Assembly: GCA_030142905.1 (NCBI GenBank)
Contig: JASJOG010000056.1
Span: 479,501-543,500 of the forward strand
Source: Heliopora coerulea
Lineage: Eukaryota; Cnidaria; Anthozoa; Scleralcyonacea; Helioporidae
Length of the DNA stretch: 64,000 nt
Reading direction: 5' to 3'
The translations under genes and the position numbers were made by a program. The notes beneath the pieces were generated by a model, which did no database searches, was not told the DNA's origin, and was given only the letters and a program-made list of their open reading frames with translations. Of the stretch, positions 47,285 through 56,941 are shown piece after piece. Each line of letters opens with the position of its first letter. The first letter of the stretch is position 1.

Positions 47285-47900
47285 AACTGAGACAAGAATA
47301 CACTACCGGAGCCTGTTGTTCAAGATATGATCCCCGATTAAGACTTGGAACGACTTGCTCCTGATACCATAAGCAGTATCTGATTATGTTGAAAAAAAAT
47401 TGAAGACAATGAGAAACCTAATAAGTATATTTAACTTTCAATGTTAACTGATCCAGCAGCGAGACTTTAGAAAGATAATTAACTGTAGATACCTTAAGAC
47501 GATACAAAGTTAATGTTGGATTTGTGAATGGTTGAGTTCCCGATCATGTGTTATTTTTCCCGCTCATGAGCGGTCGACTCTGGCGCTATTTCAGTCAACA
47601 TTGTTTCTTTCGCCGTTACAGCACCCGTTAATGATTAAAAATATCCATGTTAATTAAAAAACCTATGTTCTGATATCATCTAAATCTGTTCATCTTGTGG
47701 TCGAATATTACTGATCCTCGAATTTTTACCTTAGGTTTGGATGTTGTTGAAAGTTACGATTAGTTCCTTGCCAGTTAGCCGGACAAATTTATAAGTTATA
47801 ATTTTCATTATGCTGAAATTGCTGTAATTCAGTCAGTAACTGTTGTAATTGTCGCAAGAGTAAAACTCAAATCAAATTATATAACTATCGGTAGCTAACT

Positions 47901-47906
47901 AATAAA
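47901..47906 (+). terminator. Possible polyadenylation signal of the epimerase gene
   Basis: AATAAA about 620 bp after the stop. No closer canonical signal was seen, so the 3' UTR is either long or ends with a variant signal. Confidence 0.35.
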
Positions 47907-48057
47907 AATTACGACTAAATGGAAACTAAGCCGGCAAGCCTTATAATTTTATCTGGCTGATTGCATAGACAATGGAACAGCCTTTATTTGTGGGTATTTT
48001 TATCTTTAAAACATAAGCTTGGTAATTTAAAAAATATTGCCACGCTTTTGAGTTTAT

Positions 48058-48484
48058 ACACTTTTTGCTGTTCATTACCAGAAAATATACTATCATTAAC
48101 GCCACTTCAAAGTCATTAAAGCAAAAATACATTCATTTTAATCAATCGACATTCATTAGCGTAGATACTCAACCATTTGCATCAAAGGGCATTCCATAGT
48201 GCCAACAGACGACCACTGACACTATTTTACTATACATCGGGGTTAATAAAATTTCGATTAAACAAGATATTTCTCTTGCGTGATTGAAATTTTATGATCC
48301 CTAATGTATAGTAGAGTGGTGTTAATAGTCGTCTGTTGGTGTTATAGAATGCCCTTCGATGCAAATGGTTGCGTATCTACTCTAATGAATTTCGATCGAA
48401 TAAAATGAATGTATTTTTGTGTTAATGAGTTTGAGGCTGGTATTAATGATAGTATATTTTCTGGTAATGAACAGCAAAAGGTGT
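48058..48484. repeat. Palindrome of two ~225 bp repeat copies (B and C)
   Basis: Copy B (48058-48282, +) is immediately followed by copy C in reverse (48283-48484), so the 427 bp can fold back on itself. The junction retains the 'caagatatttctcttgcg' hairpin once. Some sites differ between copies, so this is not a very recent duplication. Confidence 0.8.
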
Positions 48485-48502
48485 ACTTTTTACTTGCAAC
48501 AT

Positions 48503-48531
48503 GTTTCGGAGTACCCGTTCTCCTTCATCAG
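48503..48531 (-). ncRNA. Minimal hammerhead-ribozyme-like motif
   Basis: On -: CTGATGA (48531-48525), one A, stem GGAG / CTCC with an 8-base loop, then GAAAC (48507-48503). All conserved core bases are present apart from the extra A before stem II. It lies directly 5' (on -) of repeat copy C, so copy C could be the body of a small ribozyme-bearing retroelement. Confidence 0.6.
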
Positions 48532-48597
48532 GCTATATAATAGAAGTTGGTATATGAACAATTATTGGATGAGGCTGAGCATGATATCAAGAATTAT

Positions 48598-48664
48598 CCA
48601 GACTGAAGTCAATGTTATCTGCCGAAGCCGAACGCTGAGGCGGATAACATTGACTTCAGTCTGG
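48598..48664. repeat. Perfect 22 bp-arm hairpin
   Basis: Arms 48598-48619 and 48643-48664 are perfectly complementary, with a 23-base GC-rich loop. Confidence 0.85.
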
Positions 48665-50104
48665 ATTTCAAATTTAAGGGGAGGGTGTACCACAAGTTAA
48701 GTTTGCCAGTGGGCGCCCAGAGTGCTCTCACAATGCCACTGTTTCAATGTTAAACTTGATTTTCGTTTGCTGAAGTCGTTGAAAGCATTTCCCGACCAGC
48801 TGCCGGACTGTACATGCTCAGCATAGCTGGGAAAATATGTTTTTAGGAATTAAGAAGTCTGCAAACCAATCTGTTTCTACTGTCAACAACTTAAACCATG
48901 TTCTTTAGTGTAATGATCCATGCAACAATGTGCCACGTTTCAAGTCGGTTTTGGTGGATGACTTTGAAGAAATACCCAATTTTACATTTGTCACAATGCC
49001 GTTTTATCAGTTAGACGTCAGTATATACATTTGCAAAATACGAAAACTTGAATAATTCAAGAACGAAAATAAATGTCAAAGAATTCTGAATGCCATTTTT
49101 CGTCATTTTGAACACAGTTTGAAACAAACCAAAAATTTTCGTAAGCGCTTCCAGTCAATCAGCTGAAACGTTAGTTCATAGTAACACTTACAAGCTCTTT
49201 GATCTCTTACAGTTTTTCGCCTTCCATTCTGATGTCATTTTTTTTTTTTTCCCACTTTGTACGGCGATTGGAATTCTCGTTGATCGTGCCCTTCCTGACG
49301 TCACAGCTCTTAATTAGCTGTAACGTGCGATGTCAGGTTCGTAACAATAAACAAAATCAATTTAATGTGTTTCAGTTAAAATAATGACAATACAAACGGT
49401 AGCTAAATCTACGCTCTTATCAAGTCGAAAGCCTCATAAAAAAGTCACCGTTCACGTTTTTACAACTGTCTTTTCTTGCTTACGCCATGCTTAAATTCAT
49501 TGCGATACGTTTCTGTTTACATAGCAAACGGCTCAACCAATCTCGGGAGCCATTCGTGTTTAGAAGTCAGAACGAGGTTGCTTCAACACCAAGGTCCAAA
49601 TTCAGCGTACTCGCTTAACTATCATAGTTTCAATCGAGTTTAAGGAATGTAGAGGGAAATATTTTACAATTTTCAACGTCCACATTAATCCTTTTGTTCC
49701 CCTAAAAACGGAGCAGTCAACTTAAGTCTTGCATTCACCATATCTCTGATCATAAATTGTAACAGTTTATGGAAATTATCAACAAAATACAGATTAAGTA
49801 ATGAAATGGTTTGAAGCTAGGGAGAATCAGTGCCGGATGGTAAAAGTTGATTATTCCCAAAATTGACAAAAGTGACAAGCGTTATCCTTCCTAGTTTGGA
49901 ATGACAAGCGTTATACTTCCTAAGATGTTAAGGGACGTCATGCTGCACTACCTACAACTAATGCGATACACTAAACAGGGACACATGGGTAGAGCTAATG
50001 ATCACCTCGGTTTTCTCTGATGTATCGCGGTTCCTAAATTCACTTAGTAACCCCTAGTTAATGTTAGTTAGTTAATGCCCCAATTATTCACCGAAGTGGA
50101 GGTG
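48665..50104. other. Unassigned intergenic sequence
   Basis: No gene or transposon end recognised. Confidence 0.35.
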
Positions 50105-50160
50105 AATAGTGGTGGATATTTACCGAGCTGCGAAGTGGCGAGGTAAATATCTGTACTATT
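50105..50160. repeat. Hairpin 'gtggatatttacc' family
   Basis: 'gaatagtggtggatatttacc' on the left pairs with 'ggtaaatatctgtactattc' on the right. A related half is at 50467-50487 ('ggtgaatagtgtaggatatt'). Confidence 0.6.
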
Positions 50161-50355
50161 CAGACACTGATGTCAATAATTGCTTTAGCATATACCTCGC
50201 AAATATGTCCTCAGAAAATTTTTTGAAATTTTTACAATTTTATGGGATGTTGGCTTGTCGCCCACTCATTTGTAAGCGAAACATTTTGAAACCCATTCTG
50301 AGTGCGTTTATCGCTAAAAAATAAAAGAAATACATATCTTTGAACACTTAATTAC

Positions 50356-50450
50356 CAAATTTCGTTGCTTTTTTAGTGTTGTCTGGCACGGCGACTTCGT
50401 TTATTCAAAAAACGTTCTTCTTCCCTAACGTAAACATAACTAGACGCCAT
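50356..50450 (-). pseudogene. First exon of a Crypton-derived (KIAA1958/DUF3504-like) gene, frameshifted
   Basis: ATG at 50450 on -. It starts Met-Ala-Ser-Ser, followed by an acidic stretch. After a one-base insertion (near 50398) the other frame reads 'VPDNTKKATKFG' up to a GT donor (GTAATTAAG at 50355). 'xPxNTxKATKxG' near the N-terminus is typical of the large cnidarian family related to Crypton tyrosine recombinases. Only this exon is present. Confidence 0.45.
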
Positions 50451-50550
50451 CTTGTTTTGCTCGGAGGTGAATAGTGTAGGATATTCCGAGATAGAAGAAC
50501 CAATCAGATTGCGCACAAAACACTATCCACCTGCGAGGTATATGCTAATT

Positions 50551-50657
50551 AACAATTAGATTATTCGCTCTCGATTTCTATGAGGTGATAATTGACGAGG
50601 GCTTCGCCCTCGTCAACTATCACCTCATAGAAATCGAGAGCGAATAATCTAATTGTT
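50551..50657. repeat. Almost perfect 52 bp-arm hairpin
   Basis: Arms 50551-50602 and 50606-50657 pair with one mismatch around a TTC loop ('gacgagggc' / 'gccctcgtc' at the tip). It abuts the short ORF at 50658-50771. Confidence 0.85.
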
Positions 50658-50771
50658 TTAGTAGAAACAGACTTTGCAAAGAACATTTTTCGTCTTCTCT
50701 GGGATTGCGCTTTCAAGTAAGCGTTCTATTTCGTCTTCAGAAACTTCACAAAAACGAGAGGCGGAAGCCAT
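50658..50771 (-). pseudogene. Second Crypton-derived-type first exon fragment
   Basis: A 37-codon frame on - starts 'MASASRFCEVSEDEIERLLE' and continues through 'IPEKTK' to a stop. The layout (Met-Ala-Ser, acidic helix, then Pro-x-x-Thr-Lys) parallels the exon at 50356-50450 and first exons of the KIAA1958/DUF3504-like family. Sequence after 'EKTK' is diverged and no donor is clear. It lies between two long hairpins. Confidence 0.4.
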
Positions 50772-50774
50772 TTT

Positions 50775-50814
50775 CGCTACTCGCTATCTATCGACGAATA
50801 GATAGCGAGTAGCG
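50775..50814. repeat. Perfect 17 bp-arm hairpin upstream of the short ORF
   Basis: Arms 50775-50791 and 50798-50814 pair perfectly; six-base loop. It lies just 5' (on -) of the ATG at 50771. Confidence 0.85.
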
Positions 50815-53691
50815 TAGCCAATTAGAATGCAGCATTTGCAATAGTACTCGACTAAGTTTCTACTAATATATATTATCCCTGGCATATTAGCTAGTCGTCT
50901 TGCAGTACAAAAACTCAGCAATAAACGGAACGATGAAATTCAAATTTATTTTTAATCACTCAAGACAAAATGTACTACTCATACTACATTCTGTATGAAG
51001 CCTCTGTGATCATGAACTAAGTAGGTTATTTACCTCAACCTCGACAACTACGTTGGTTATCTCGATTTCGGTAACTAACCTATACTTAATGTATTGGTAA
51101 GTGTGTTGATTATAGAAAAGATTTATAAGGCTGAAAGGCTACATTTGTTGGGCTGAAACGCTGGAACAAGTCAGTGTGAACAGCGTTACCCTACATAAAA
51201 TTTTACGACTACACCACTGGTTTTGTCTGCAGCAGAACTGTTTGTGACTGATGTTTCTGATGCTCGTCCTGCATTGGACTCAAGTTTTGTAAGCAATGAT
51301 TAAAAAACGAGTAGAAGTGCTTTACCCCTTAACACGTTAATTTACGAAGAAAGTTTGAAAATTAATGTTTTTTAAGCCGAGAAAATCGGAGGAGAAAAGT
51401 AAGCGTGTTTTTGTCACATGTAAAGGCACGACATGGTTACGATTTTTCTTTGTATTTTATTCATGAATTTTTAACGAGTTTTTTAAGTAATAGATACAAA
51501 TATGAGCAGTCGATCTTTATCGGATTTACAAGGTCAGCCGTAGTAAATCACATACAGATCGGACGCGAATATTGTACCTTTTTTTTTAAATACGAATACA
51601 TTTAAATTGCCATGTTTACCAGTTATTCTGAAGTTTCAGTTAATTTCAACCAAGAAAATCGAAGGGAAAAGTTTATAATTCTAATTAGTATTCCCTGAAG
51701 GATTTACAGTATACTAATTAGGAGCGAAATTAATTAATTCGTTTTTTTAATATTAATTTTAAAACTTGCTCTAAATCATATTTGGAAAGCTGTAAAAAGG
51801 TTTCTAAAGGATAGACCAAGTAAACATACGATACAGAATGACGACTCATTGTGTAAATAGTACATATGTACTTACTTTTAAAAATTTTAAAAAATTTCAT
51901 TGACGAGAGTTCAGATCTGATTATTGAAACATCGGTTCTGTATTACGATTACAGACACTGATGTTTTATTAATCAGTTGTGGATTACACTGATGCTCCTT
52001 TCAGTATCGCGTTTTTCACAGTAAAACTGATTTCGTTTTACTCTTTTAATCGCTTAGAAACGTTTCACAATCTTCAAAAGAACACTTAGTGCATGCTTCA
52101 GATTAAGTAATTTACAAAATTCGTTTCCTTTCTGCATTGGGATATAAAGACACCTGGCTTCGCCTTGTGTTTGTATATCCTGATAAACAACGACCACTCA
52201 TTTTGTAAACAGTAGATAGACACTAATAATACTTGTTAATAATTCATGAAGAAAAAACCAAAGAATTTAATGTTTAATCAGTTTTTGTAAATATTATACA
52301 ACCATACATGTTGTATCAAGTCCATACAACCAATAATTTACGTGAACGTTTCGTGCTATTTTCTTGATTAAAATCGTTGGAATCTTCACCAACTTTGAAG
52401 AACACAAATGTTTATTCGTATTCGTATTGTATAAGTACTTTACAATATTCGCATCGGTGCTGTATCGGACATGCAATCACTCGCCTCCGTCTCGTGCTTG
52501 AATATATGATACAACACTGCTGCTCATACTGTTAATAGTACTTTCTTCTATAGTTTATTTCTTCTATGCTTTATTTGTTCTAAGAGTTTAAATCCTTAAA
52601 AAAGTTCTTTTATGGAACAGGACTGGCGCACCTTTGAAGAAAACGAGAGAAACCAGGCCATTTTCACTGTAACAAATGTGGAGTGTACGGTGGATAATGC
52701 CGGGGAGGTCTTGGTTGAAACGAACGGGTAGTGTTACAGTAAAGTTTCTAAATACGTAGATACCATGGTGAATGGTAATTTAAGATAAAGTAGGAGAAGA
52801 TGAAGAGTAATATACGCTTAAAGAGGTATACACAGTTACCAAAGACTGTTGGATAGTTTAGTTCTTAACAGAACTGTTTGAAACTTAAAGAGGTAATATT
52901 CTACGTAAAGAATACGCCTAAAGAATCAGAAAAAAGCACTAACACAATGATAAGCAATCATTGTGGTGATAATGACCACATCATTAAAATGATCTTATCA
53001 TAATCCTTCATTTCAGTAATAAATTACAATTGAAAACATAAAAATATTTACAAAATTTCATACTTTGTACCTTATAAAAAATTGCAATGTTTAAAAATAA
53101 ATTTTATTAAAATTCCTTTGGTTTCCTCTTGCTCGCCATTAGTTCTGAGTAAATTCTTTGGTAATTATATACATCTCTTGACAGAGTTCTTGATCATGAG
53201 TTTCCCTACAATTTCACCGTTCCATTGAAATCTGTTCTGTGTCAGTTGTTTTATTATCAAGCACATCTTTTGGTGAAATTGTTGGTTATGAATTTTCTCC
53301 CACCTCCGCTATTCCAAAGTAATCGTGCCCCTCAACGTTGAAGCACTTGTACGAACATAGCAACCCTCGGATAGGAATAATTCCAGGAGAGTTCTTGGTT
53401 CCTAACCCCTAGTTAAAGAAATAATCAATGAGGTTCTTGCAATTGAAACCGGGTTTAAAATTTACAAATGAGGGTAAGCAACACCTGCCCGTGTGCAGTT
53501 CGTGAGGATTTAACACTTGGGTAGAGATGGTGCTAAAAATTACCACAAGGAAACTAAAATCTTCAGTTATTTACGATAATTCTCAGCAAATAATAGCGTT
53601 CAACGATGATCATCGTGTAAAAGTCTCATTTCCTTTCCAGACAATGGGGACGTTCGCTTTTATTTCGTTTTATTGCAATTAAAACGGGTTA
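50815..53691. other. Unassigned AT-rich intergenic sequence
   Basis: An imperfect hairpin lies near 52141-52182 ('ggatataaagacac' / 'gtgtttgtatatcc'). No gene recognised; short ORFs are AT-rich and domain-free. Confidence 0.35.
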
Positions 53692-53989
53692 GGTGGTGTT
53701 TATATCCCTTTTGCCGAGATCTCGCCTGCTAGTGAAATCCCTTCTACAATTTATTTTCGTTTACGAGAGGAGGGCCAGCCCTCCTAAGAGAGATCTCAGT
53801 AAGGAAGGCTGGAAATTTCTTGTGTAAACATACTAAGGGCTGGTCTTCCTATAACGCATGCATGCTAGATCCAGGCCTACTAGAAGCGTCAGAAAATTCC
53901 CATGTAGAGGCGAAGTGAAATTCAGCCCTTTTACTAGGGCTAGCCCTGCAAAGAGGGCTGGCTTGCCTCTTTATAAACACCCCCTCAGT
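53692..53989. mobile_element. MITE with GTGTTTATA inverted ends
   Basis: Ends 'ggtggtgtttatatccc' and 'ctttataaacacccc'. Internal 'agggctgg' / 'ccagccct' inverted repeats. Target duplication not clear. Confidence 0.5.
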
Positions 53990-54266
53990 TAAATTTTAAA
54001 AGGATATATTTTCACGCTGAAAACGCTGTTTACGAGTATTATAGAATGTAATTTTGCTGATTTCTGGTCCGGTAAGTTTGGCTTAAAAAAGTTACGGTGA
54101 AAGATATATGTGAATAATCCCTTCTCATGACGTAACCCGAAAATATTTTCGACTCATGTTGTAAGTTTTGGCCTATTCCGCACATATAAATAGAATGAGC
54201 GTATTTTCAAACATGCCATCGAAATTAGTTCTTTTCCGGCATATCCTGTTTGATCTCGCTGAAACT

Positions 54267-54282
54267 CCCCCCCCCCCCCCCC
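54267..54282. repeat. Poly-C tract (16 C)
   Basis: Sixteen consecutive C; length may be a sequencing artefact. Confidence 0.9.
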
Positions 54283-54636
54283 TTCTCTCTTTGGCCAAGA
54301 AAAAGCCTTGCTTTTTCAGGTCAACTCAGATTACTGGGAGAACTTAAATTGACAGCGTCTGCTCGCTAAAAAGAAATAATTAATAAAATTGTTAATGGGA
54401 ATATTGATTATGACTTTAAAAATAATTTCCAACAATATCGACTCGAACGCCATTGACATAGAGATATGGCCTACATGTGGTTTTGTAGTATATATTTTTC
54501 TTCTAATTTCTTGCTACAGCTTATATTCTAATGTTCTTCCACTTTACTCTATGTACAATTATTCACTCTATGTACTAATATTTTATTTTAATTTATACTT
54601 TTCATTGGTTATGTATTTTACTCAAATGTTTATTAA

Positions 54637-54827
54637 GGCCTATCCACACGATACAATTGTCGTACACAATTCTTCACTTTGGCTTATGCGATTTTGTCAT
54701 AAAAACACAATTCCTGCTTGCTATTCGCTTGCGAATGTTGCAATTGGTCCTAAAGACTCTTACGATTGAGTCGGATACATCAAAATAAACAATCGCATAT
54801 GACAGTCGTATCGTGTAAATGGGCCCT
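54637..54827. mobile_element. MITE with GGCC...ACACGATAC inverted ends
   Basis: About 190 bp; 'ggcctatccacacgatac' at the left and 'gtatcgtgtaaatgggcc' at the right. 29125-29310 is a degraded relative. Confidence 0.65.
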
Positions 54828-54877
54828 GGTATGACTGAGCTTGTTATTCGGCCTGTTGCTGAATTGCGTATGCTGAT

Positions 54878-55644
54878 CAGTGAATTCAATTTCCATATGT
54901 GGAATGCTAACTCCCACTCATTTGCTCGGGCAAAAAGTGAAGCCAAGACGGCCGCCTATGGAAGGAAATTTTGGACGTCACGTTCAGTCCTCTTCGAGCA
55001 CTTGTACGTCAGTTCCAGTCCTTTGCACAACTTTGATCTTTAGTTTTTGTTTGGTTCGACTTCGAAAACATTCCCAACCATGGAAAAAGTGCTCAGACGA
55101 AATACTACATAATTTTACATAATCGAGTGTTTAAAAGGATTCATTATTGCCGTGTGGCCTAAGAAGTGTACTAAATTGTCTGAAGATGGCAAACTAACGG
55201 TAAAAAAGAACGTGCACTTAGTACTTTCCTCAAGTAATTTTTCGAGACTGTTTTATCAGGTTTCTCGTCAGTTTCGTAATTTATTTCCGTGAAAATATAA
55301 AACCTGTAACTCGGTTTGACTTTGTCGAAATATATTTGAAATTCGTAAACTCATTTCTATCTTTTGAAGACATGTTTTGTGTGTATTTTCAATGAGAAAA
55401 ATTTTCAGAAAAAGTAAAAACTCGCGAGGGAGATTAAAACTGACGTACAAGCCCGCGTAGGGGACTGAAACTAGATAGATAGATAGAAGAACTTTATTTA
55501 CCCACGCTAACATCGTCAGTATGAAACTGATTTCGACGATGGGCGTGGAAAACTGACGTCCAAAATTGGCCTCCATGGGCGGCCATCTTGGCTTCACTTT
55601 TCAATGGCCAGTTAGCATTCCAGATATGGAAATTGAGTTCACTG
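54878..55644. mobile_element. hAT-like non-autonomous element, copy 3 (reverse)
   Basis: 767 bp with exact 8 bp duplication ATGCTGAT (54870-54877, 55645-55652). Its inner sequence runs in the opposite orientation to copies 1 and 2. It contains a 76 bp nested insertion at 55473-55548. Confidence 0.85.
55473..55548 (-). mobile_element. Retroposon 3' tail nested in hAT-like copy 3
   Basis: On - it ends with AATAAAGTTCTTC followed by (TATC)n, a LINE/SINE tail with a simple repeat. It interrupts the hAT-like element with 'AAACT' on both sides as probable target duplication. Confidence 0.6.
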
Positions 55645-55652
55645 ATGCTGAT

Positions 55653-56154
55653 TGGTCGCAGAACAGCCCGAGATTTGACGATGCTTGACCGGTCCGATAC
55701 GCTTTTCACTCCGCGCTGTTAAGTTTAGGCGGGAAAATCTTCGAGCTGATTTTGACGAAATTTAAGGCGAATTGAACATCTAGAATGAAGAATTCGAATA
55801 CTAAAATTTTCTGGAACACTAGTGCGGCTTTTGTTTAAAGCTAACTGAATAAAAGAATAATAAATGAATGTTTAACTGGTGGAAACAGGAAGTAAATCGA
55901 ACAAGTTATGAGGTAAGGTAAACAAAGATACATGAGGACAAATCCGAGTTAAAAATGGTAAAGAAAACCAACCATAAGCAACATAATAAATTCTTTTTTA
56001 ATCTCGTTTGCTCGGTTAGTACTTTGGTTTTTTTGTACAGACCTTCATCTTGGTTAATAAGTATATATTATTGTCTACATCTTGCTAGGGCCTAAACGAA
56101 AATGGCTGTGTCTTACGATTACGTCTCCTGTTTGAAGATTATAATAATCATTAT
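55653..56154. other. Unassigned intergenic sequence
   Basis: No gene or transposon end seen. Confidence 0.35.
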
Positions 56155-56320
56155 TGCTGCTGTTGTTGTTGTCGTTCTTGTTCTTCTGAATTGTTGTTCT
56201 TGTGGTTGTTATTGTTGTCATTAGTGTTGTCGTTGTAGTTGTTGTTGTTGTAGTTGTAGTTGATATTGTTCTAGTTGTTGTTGTTGTGGTCGTTCTTGTT
56301 GTTGCTGTTGTTGTTGCTTT
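56155..56320. repeat. Imperfect (GTT)n microsatellite
   Basis: Long run of GTT/GTC/ATT triplets. Confidence 0.85.
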
Positions 56321-56941
56321 TATTATAATTTCATCTTTGTAATCAAATGTCCAACTTCAGACAAACCAAACTCAAGGTTATAAAGTTCTTATGCAGATAA
56401 ATTCCTAAACTAAATCGCTGATGCACCAAAGCAGACTGATGAAAAGTTCTCGCTTTGACCCGAAGACGGCGTTCTGCCATAATTTCATCTTCATCATCAG
56501 GACAGAACGTTAGTGTTAATTTAAATGAAATTAGTCGAACTTGACTGAAGCGAACGTCGAACTTCTCACGATCTTAATTCACTAAATTAAGTTCGTTTCA
56601 TCACTTACATGATGAAACGTTCGACTTTGCCCGGCCTTACAAACTATGCTTTGCACGTGTTTTCGGCATACGATGACGACGTGCACCTCTGAAATTATTC
56701 TGCCAGAGAAAGAAACACTTTGGACCTTGCGAAATTTAAAACCGTAAACTCATGGTTTTTGGCCTAACGCTTAACGGTATTATTGAATTCTGTAAAATTA
56801 ATATGATTCTTATCTGGGATAATTAAGCATAGTGAAAATCTACAGAATAGAACTCTATCGATACTTATAAAGCATACTGTTTGGGAATTGCGTGTTTTTG
56901 TCAATAATGTACCGTTCTTGTAGTTAGATATAAGGAATTAG

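Noticed and set aside
54389..54769. 126-codon hydrophobic ORF on +
   Set aside because: AT-rich, Tyr/Leu/Ile-biased, no domain, and its 3' third runs into the MITE at 54637-54827.
56440..56630. Another hammerhead-like motif
   Set aside because: Contains CTGATGA and GAAA, but no stem II can be formed between them.
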